Position numbers and translations under genes: made by a program. Shown one piece after another: positions 6,473 to 10,710 of a DNA stretch of 10,710 nucleotides. The stretch lies in the NCBI GenBank assembly GCA_903907555.1, contig CAIVOO010000102.1, forward strand, positions 1-10,710. The letters run 5' to 3'. Every line of letters begins with the position of its first letter. The stretch's first letter is position 1. Origin of the DNA: an uncultured archaeon (lineage in GTDB: Archaea; Nanobdellota; Nanobdellia; Woesearchaeales; CAIVOO01). The notes under the pieces are model-generated. The model was not told where the DNA came from and did not search any database. It was given only the letters and a program-made list of their open reading frames with translations.

Positions 6473-7279
6473 ATGGCAAGCCAAAGAACATATGCAGGTA
6501 AATGGCTGAATTACAACGACTTAGATCCACTGCTGATTAAGACCTGGATTGCTGTAGGTGGGATTCCAGAAGTATCTGCAGCCAGAAGTATTGATGAAAA
6601 AGCAGTGCTAGAGTCATGCTCTAAACCTTCTGCTTTGGCAGCTTTAGAATATATGCAGAACAATCCAGATGCCCAGTTAAATAATGAGAGAAAAACAGGA
6701 ATGGGCAGATCTGCGATTTTTGAAAAAATAAAAAAGAATATTGATGATGTATTTAGCGACATGTCTTCATCTGAAGGCATGTATCTCGATATCTTATTCG
6801 AATACACTCCAGTATTTCTTGAAAAAGAAAAAAGACAAAATCGCGAAGATTCCAGCATGATTGAAGCACTCTTCATGTGCAGCGGAAGAAATCTGACAAA
6901 ATTGAATTTATATTCAGACACAGGAGTATACATTATGGATAAAGCTCTAAGAAAAATAGCCGAAACAAATACTGAAGCAGGGAAAATTACAAACAAGGGA
7001 GTGCAAAGAATACTGCGCCTCACAAAAAACTACGAGCTTATGGATTATGCTTTCGAAGATGCTGACAAGATGCATTATTTGAAAGATACTGTTAAGGAAT
7101 TAGTTGGCGAAGAGAATTTTAATCATTTTCAGAGACAAATGCGCCAATATGAATCTAGAGAAACTATGCGACCAGAAGCTGTAGCTGCATATATTGCTCA
7201 ACGAAGAGCAGAAACAGCATGCACTCCGCAAATAGGAGTATGCCCTGAATATTTAGGACCGCAGAAGCAGGAGAGTTAG
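6473..7279 (+). CDS. Uncharacterised helical protein, second gene of the unknown operon
   Basis: A 268-residue soluble protein that I cannot assign. The ATG at 6473 (MASQRTYAGKW) is preferred over an in-frame GTG at 6464: it avoids overlap with the upstream ORF, and ggtgg lies about five bases before it. The protein is mostly helical and charged. A segment at about 15-60 (PLLIKTWIAVGGIPE, then SALAALEYM) is the most hydrophobic, but no transmembrane helix is convincing. Residues about 80-125 and 150-230 are Lys/Glu-rich helices. The C-terminus has a Cys pair (Cys250 and Cys257, CTPQIGVC) and ends in a Pro/Gln tail. No catalytic motif is evident. The next gene begins two bases after its stop, with aggag inside its own end, so the products are probably made together. 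Confidence 0.8.
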   Translation: MASQRTYAGKWLNYNDLDPLLIKTWIAVGGIPEVSAARSIDEKAVLESCSKPSALAALEYMQNNPDAQLNNERKTGMGRSAIFEKIKKNIDDVFSDMSSSEGMYLDILFEYTPVFLEKEKRQNREDSSMIEALFMCSGRNLTKLNLYSDTGVYIMDKALRKIAETNTEAGKITNKGVQRILRLTKNYELMDYAFEDADKMHYLKDTVKELVGEENFNHFQRQMRQYESRETMRPEAVAAYIAQRRAETACTPQIGVCPEYLGPQKQES

Positions 7280-7281
7280 AA

Positions 7282-7593
7282 ATGAGAAGTTTAGAAAACC
7301 AGCTTACAGATGTAGAACTTAGTTATTTGAAATCTGCACGAGAACATCAGCATGAAGTATACGCTTTAGAAGAATACAGCCATTTATGGGACGAGCTAGA
7401 ACAAAGATTGGGAGAAAATAATAAATTGGTAAAACATTTTGTTAAAGAATACCAACGAAGAGAATTTCTTCCTGCGCGGGATGGAGAAGAAGATAGAAGA
7501 CTGCAGTTTATGAGAACTTCTTTTGTCTTCCCTAGAACAATGCCTAAAAACGTAGTAAGTGCCCTGCTAGCTTACGGCATATTCGGAAGATAA
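7282..7593 (+). CDS. Uncharacterised 103-aa protein, third gene of the unknown operon
   Basis: A small, highly charged protein without a recognised family. Residues about 5-60 form helices rich in Glu and aromatic residues (LSYLKSAREHQHEVYALEEY, then LWDELEQRLGENNKLVKHFV). The rest has an Arg/Asp/Glu patch (ARDGEEDRRLQFMR, about 65-78) and a more hydrophobic end (NVVSALLAYGIFGR). There are no cysteines and no membrane segment. Start choice: aggag eight bases before the ATG, inside the end of the previous gene, and a two-base gap. Tight packing argues for a protein partner encoded in the same operon. The ORF is short, but placement and ribosome binding site make it credible. Confidence 0.75.
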   Translation: MRSLENQLTDVELSYLKSAREHQHEVYALEEYSHLWDELEQRLGENNKLVKHFVKEYQRREFLPARDGEEDRRLQFMRTSFVFPRTMPKNVVSALLAYGIFGR

Positions 7594-7611
7594 TGAAATT
7601 AGGTAAAGAAA

Positions 7612-8070
7612 ATGATCAACGGATTAACATTAGAGGAAATTACTAAACTTACTAAGAAGGTAACCCTATGGGAATTTGAAATTCTCAATCAGAGCTCGTG
7701 TCTAGGGGTAACAAAAGGTTTTGTGGGGAAAAGTGCTCTACCTTTCGAGCTAATCATGAAATTTACGCAGTATGGTTTCTATACTGATCCAAAAGATGAG
7801 CCAAAAGATGACGCTAATCATGAAACCTTACTTCTACGTTACACCATTGAAGTAACGGCTGATTTTAATCCACCATTACCATTAGCGTATCATTGCGGGT
7901 ATCAGTCGGTACGTGACTATAAAATCGGCAAATCAACACAAGAAGGGAGACTATTTGATGTAATTAGCAGAAAATATCTGGCCTATTCTGAGTTAAGAAA
8001 CTCAGAGGAAAATAAAAAAAGAGATATAATTATTCCAGCAATTCGTGAAATGCTAAAGAAAGTAAAATAA
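7612..8070 (+). CDS. Uncharacterised 152-aa protein, fourth gene of the unknown operon
   Basis: No family recognised. The first 60 residues look mixed alpha/beta (LTLEEITKLTKKVTLWEFEIL, then SALPFELIMKFTQYGFY). An acidic linker encoded by a 12-base tandem repeat (PKDE-PKDD, about 60-67) follows. A probable beta-strand region comes next (LLLRYTIEVTADF, about 75-87), then LPLAYHCGYQSVRDYKIG and a basic helical end (IIPAIREMLKKVK). Two Cys (30 and 95) are far apart and do not suggest a metal site. Start: aggt seven bases before the ATG; the gap after the previous gene is 18 bases. The strand-rich core with an acidic insertion suggests a compact domain that binds a partner, but function is unknown. 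Confidence 0.78.
   Translation: MINGLTLEEITKLTKKVTLWEFEILNQSSCLGVTKGFVGKSALPFELIMKFTQYGFYTDPKDEPKDDANHETLLLRYTIEVTADFNPPLPLAYHCGYQSVRDYKIGKSTQEGRLFDVISRKYLAYSELRNSEENKKRDIIIPAIREMLKKVK
7789..7812 (+). repeat. 12-base tandem repeat inside the fourth gene
   Basis: Two adjacent copies of ccaaaagatgas differ only in the last base. Together they encode PKDEPKDD, an acidic linker. It looks like a recent in-frame duplication in a loop. No further copies are seen. Confidence 0.75.
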
Positions 8071-8089
8071 TTTATGGAGAGTGATTAAT

Positions 8090-9391
8090 ATGGTATCAAT
8101 GCTACAAAAATTGTTTGGAGAGAAACCGGCTACATTAAATAAATTAGTTGAAGAAGTATCAAAAACACAAGAAACTGTTCAATCAGATAACGTTCCAAGT
8201 GAAGAAGTGCTGAAAGCACTAAATGTTCTTGGTTTGGAAAGCAGCGCCAACATATATGACGTCATCAATGCATATAACTGGAAACTAATAGAGCTGAATC
8301 CTTTAACGATGAATGGTCAGATTAATGCCGAAGAGCTGAATAATGAAAGACAAAAAGTCTGGGCTGCGTACAAAACTGTCAAATCAAACAGTTCTGTCCT
8401 GAAACAGATAGCTTTGGACGAAAAACTGAATAAACTGTTGGAGAGGCATGATGCCCTGCCTGTGCCGGTAAAATCCCGAAGCATTGTTCTAATGGAAAAT
8501 TCTGTGCAGGACAATTATAATACATATCTGGAAAGATTCCAAAAATTTAAGGGTGTATTAAATGAAATGAAAATTGAGAAATTCTGCAAAAGCATGATTA
8601 AGATAGATCCTTTAGGGAAAGCAACATTCAATGAAACTTACAGCAATCCAAGAATTGACGAATTAGTAAAATACAGGCAGGAAGGGTTTACTGCCCAGCC
8701 AATGCCAGGATCGATAAGCGTAGAAATTAATGATATCTCAATTTTAGACGGAAGTTTTGGATGGTGGGCAGTGAGTGAAGGAGTGGAAACAATGGGTGAG
8801 TACAAAACAGAGGACTTTCCCATGATATTCAGATTCAAAGATCATTCAGATAGATTGTTGGGTAAACACGTTGATTCTAACCTGCTTTTGGGATTAACTT
8901 CTGTTGATTTTGAGGTAATTCGTGCGAATAGAGGAGAGAATATCAACTCAAGATTTTCTTATAAAAATGCGTACGAAGATAGAAGAACTAAAGAACGATT
9001 TTTCCTGTACCAAATAGGCTCATTATCTGCTGGAGAAGTTCCTAAACCGCATTCAGAAATTATGAAAGAAGGGAGGTGGGTTGCTTATGAAAAGTTATTC
9101 GGATTTGCGCCGCCAAGCGATGCCGAATTCCAGGAATGGCTGATGCTGATTCATGATGTGCCAGAACATAGAAAATATTCTTTATTTTTAGTCAAACAGA
9201 CTGCTCAACAGCTAACTTATCCCTTGAGGCAGGAAGTTATGGAAATGTACAGGGCAGCAAGAGATTCAGGAGCTTTTGAAGAAGTTGGATTTCTTGATCT
9301 AAAGGAAAGAGAGATAAGAAAAAGTGTCGACCCAATAATGTTCGGAACAATCTTTGGTGGGTTAAGGGTGCCGCTCTGTTACTGGAAGTAA
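8090..9391 (+). CDS. Uncharacterised protein with a degenerate J-like domain, last gene of the unknown operon
   Basis: A 433-residue protein, the largest of the operon. Residues about 38-99 resemble a DnaJ J-domain: EEVLKALNVLGLESSA, a helix II-like YDVINAYNWKLIELN, a loop, and a helix III-like EELNNERQKVWAAYKTV. The HPD tripeptide that activates Hsp70 is replaced by NPL (70-72), as in J-like proteins that bind but do not stimulate. The following part (about 130-433) is unrecognised, mixed alpha/beta, with aromatic-rich segments (GSFGWWAVSEG, about 221-231; ERFFLYQIG, about 302-310) and a helical section (about 343-395). No membrane segment or catalytic motif is visible. The ATG at 8090 is preferred to the GTG at 8081 because ggag lies about ten bases before it and would abut the GTG. 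A T-rich terminator follows. The J-like call is by eye. Confidence 0.8.
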   Translation: MVSMLQKLFGEKPATLNKLVEEVSKTQETVQSDNVPSEEVLKALNVLGLESSANIYDVINAYNWKLIELNPLTMNGQINAEELNNERQKVWAAYKTVKSNSSVLKQIALDEKLNKLLERHDALPVPVKSRSIVLMENSVQDNYNTYLERFQKFKGVLNEMKIEKFCKSMIKIDPLGKATFNETYSNPRIDELVKYRQEGFTAQPMPGSISVEINDISILDGSFGWWAVSEGVETMGEYKTEDFPMIFRFKDHSDRLLGKHVDSNLLLGLTSVDFEVIRANRGENINSRFSYKNAYEDRRTKERFFLYQIGSLSAGEVPKPHSEIMKEGRWVAYEKLFGFAPPSDAEFQEWLMLIHDVPEHRKYSLFLVKQTAQQLTYPLRQEVMEMYRAARDSGAFEEVGFLDLKEREIRKSVDPIMFGTIFGGLRVPLCYWK

Positions 9392-9394
9392 TTA

Positions 9395-9413
9395 TATTTT
9401 TTTATTCTTATTC
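9395..9413 (+). terminator. T-rich terminator after the unknown operon
   Basis: Directly after the stop of the fifth gene the + strand runs tattttttttattcttatt, a pyrimidine/T tract typical of intrinsic archaeal termination without a stable hairpin. It separates the unknown operon from the release factor gene, which has its own promoter just downstream. Confidence 0.55.
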
Positions 9414-9427
9414 TAATAACGCTAACC

Positions 9428-9436
9428 TTTATAAAT
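9428..9436 (+). promoter_or_regulatory. TATA box of the aRF1 gene (leaderless)
   Basis: The sequence tttataaat, centred about 26 bases before the ATG at 9458, is a good archaeal TATA element. No Shine-Dalgarno precedes the ATG, so the transcript is probably leaderless and independent of the upstream operon. Confidence 0.65.
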
Positions 9437-9457
9437 GCCTTATTGCTCCATTAATCT

Positions 9458-10555
9458 ATGATTGACGCAGTCCAGAGGCAGAAATTAAGGAAGGTAATAA
9501 AGGAGTTAGAAACATATAGAGGCAGGCATACTGAACTGGTATCTGTTTACATACCTGCAGGGTATGATATTGTAAAGATTATCAATCATTTGGCCCAGGA
9601 GCAGGGAACTGCTGAAAACATCAAGTCAACTGCCACAAGAAAGAATGTTATTGACGCTTTAGAAAGAATGATTCAGCATTTGAGGCTTTACAAGCGCACT
9701 CCTGAGAATGGCTTGGCTGCCTTTTCAGGCAATGTTGCAGAGCGTGAAGGGCAGTCTGATGTTCAAGTCTGGTCTATTGAGCCGCCAATGCCACTTAAGA
9801 TTCGCATATACCGATGCGACAAGGAGTTTGTTCTCGAGCCATTGATTGACATGCTTGACATCAAGGAAGTTTATGGCCTGATTGTTATGGACAGGAGAGA
9901 GGCTGATGTCGCTGTTTTGAAAGGCAAGGCGATAATACCGACATTCACTTTAAGTTCTAATGTTCCTGGAAAGTATAAGACAGGAGGACAATCAGCGCAT
10001 CGTTTTGCAGAAAACAGGGAGCTGGCTGCAAAAGAGTTCTATCATCGAATTGCAGATCACGTAAAAGAAAAATTCTTTGAGATGGAAGGGCTCAAGGGAA
10101 TAATTGTTGGAGGCCCTGGACCGACTAAATACGAATTTGTCGACGGAGATTTCCTGGTCACTGATTTGAAAAAGAAAGTCATCGGAATAAAGGATTTGTC
10201 CTATACAGGGCAGTTCGGGTTGCAGGAACTGCTTGAGAAGTCTCAAGATGTCCTTGCTAAAGAAGAAGTTGCTGAAGAGAAAAAGATAATGAACCAGTTT
10301 TTCGAGCTGCTTGCGAAAAAGCCAGGCATGGTATCTTACGGACATATTCAAGTCGAAAATCTTATTGATATTGGAGCTGTCGAAACTTTGCTTCTTTCAG
10401 AAGAGCTCGAGGATTCAGAGATTGAAAGGCTGACAGAGAAAGCTGCTTCAAAAGGAACAAAAGTCATGCTGATAAGCACAGAGACAAGGGAAGGAGTGCA
10501 GTTGAAGGAAATGGGAAAGATAGCTGCATTGCTCAGATACGAGATGCAAGAATAA
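9458..10555 (+). CDS. prf1: Archaeal peptide chain release factor 1 (aRF1), lacking the usual minidomain
   Basis: Recognises all three stop codons in the ribosomal A site and triggers peptidyl-tRNA hydrolysis; it works in the cytosol with aEF1A and with ABCE1. Domain 1 carries NIKS (54-57, in TAENIKSTATRKN) and the YxCxxxF motif YRCDKEF (118-124) for stop-codon reading. Domain 2 has GGQ at 176-178 (GKYKTGGQSAHRF), the catalytic tip. Domain 3 contains IVGGPGPTK (216-224) and the closing ISTETREGVQLKEMGKIAALLRY. The protein is 365 residues, while archaeal aRF1 is usually about 400-420. The missing part is between LLLSEEL (311-317) and the final helix-strand unit, where a zinc-ribbon-like minidomain with Cys pairs normally sits. 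No Cys occurs there. The ATG is supported by a TATA element at leaderless distance. A membrane protein gene follows after one base. The identification is certain. Confidence 0.97.
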   Translation: MIDAVQRQKLRKVIKELETYRGRHTELVSVYIPAGYDIVKIINHLAQEQGTAENIKSTATRKNVIDALERMIQHLRLYKRTPENGLAAFSGNVAEREGQSDVQVWSIEPPMPLKIRIYRCDKEFVLEPLIDMLDIKEVYGLIVMDRREADVAVLKGKAIIPTFTLSSNVPGKYKTGGQSAHRFAENRELAAKEFYHRIADHVKEKFFEMEGLKGIIVGGPGPTKYEFVDGDFLVTDLKKKVIGIKDLSYTGQFGLQELLEKSQDVLAKEEVAEEKKIMNQFFELLAKKPGMVSYGHIQVENLIDIGAVETLLLSEELEDSEIERLTEKAASKGTKVMLISTETREGVQLKEMGKIAALLRYEMQE

Positions 10556-10556
10556 A

Positions 10557-10710
10557 ATGTCTGACACACTACAGCACATATGGCATTTTCTCAAAACTCA
10601 CAAATTCATATTCCTGCTAATAATAATATTAATTGTGATTTCAGGATTTGCAATTAACGGGTATCTTTATGCAAATTTTCTAGTTGGAAATGATATGATA
10701 ATAAAATTAA
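10557..10710 (+). CDS. N-terminus of a membrane-anchored protein, truncated by the window end
   Basis: An open frame beginning one base after the aRF1 stop and running to the window end (51 codons). After a short N-terminus (MSDTLQHIWHFLKTHK) comes one clear transmembrane helix (about 17-38, FIFLLIIILIVISGFAINGY), then YANFLVGNDM. Polar/basic residues before the helix suggest a cytosolic N-terminus with the rest of the protein outside, or the first helix of a multi-spanning protein. There is no separate promoter, so it is probably co-transcribed and coupled with aRF1. Too little is present to name it. Confidence 0.7.
   Translation, partial: MSDTLQHIWHFLKTHKFIFLLIIILIVISGFAINGYLYANFLVGNDMIIKL

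Noticed and set aside
6464..6475. GTG at 6464 as start of the 268-residue protein
   Set aside because: It would overlap the stop of the 38-codon ORF; the ATG at 6473 follows that stop by two bases and has ggtgg at a workable distance.
6354..7593. Toxin-antitoxin or known defence system
   Set aside because: No nuclease, PIN, HEPN, helicase, protease or other toxin/defence motif can be seen in these proteins, so such a label would be unsupported.
8081..8092. GTG at 8081 as start of the 433-residue protein
   Set aside because: The ggag at 8076-8079 is one base from the GTG, too close to serve it, but about ten bases from the ATG at 8090.
1..10710. CRISPR array, tRNA, rRNA, IS element or attachment site
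   Set aside because: No regularly spaced repeats, no tRNA-like cloverleaf with a TΨC-like arm, no rRNA-like segment, no transposase or integrase frame and no terminal inverted repeats were noticed on either strand.

Overview
The window is from an archaeon. It carries a group II chaperonin (thermosome) subunit, an archaeal-type peptide chain release factor 1 with NIKS and GGQ motifs, TATA-type promoters about 26 bases ahead of leaderless start codons, and a two-module Lrp/AsnC regulator. Short intergenic gaps, a fermentative L-lactate dehydrogenase, a bacterial-type glycerol-3-phosphate dehydrogenase and a shortened aRF1 suggest a reduced-genome DPANN lineage (Woesearchaeota/Pacearchaeota-like). 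That placement is inference. No rRNA, tRNA, CRISPR array, transposase or integrase was seen.

Bases 1-3479 (+): the 3' part of a thermosome gene. A TATA/BRE-like element then starts a likely three-gene operon: a small coiled-coil protein with a proline-rich tail, a longer coiled-coil protein one base downstream, and L-lactate dehydrogenase.

Bases 3459-6224 (-): a SET-domain protein methyltransferase that overlaps the end of ldh tail to tail, then gpsA preceded by a 40-codon small ORF sharing an ATGA stop/start, then a tandem Lrp/AsnC regulator. The SET gene, the small ORF and the regulator each have a TATA element about 25-27 bases before the ATG, so their mRNAs are probably leaderless.

Bases 6354-9391 (+): five tightly packed genes (38, 268, 103, 152 and 433 codons) diverge from the regulator. 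Each has a Shine-Dalgarno-like sequence and none belongs to a family I recognise. The only recognisable element is a degenerate J-like domain, with NPL in place of HPD, near the N-terminus of the last protein. This is the best candidate in the window for an undescribed system.

Bases 9392-10710 (+): a T-rich terminator, a leaderless promoter, and an aRF1 gene that appears to lack the usual minidomain. It is followed after one base by the start of a gene for a membrane-anchored protein cut off by the window end.
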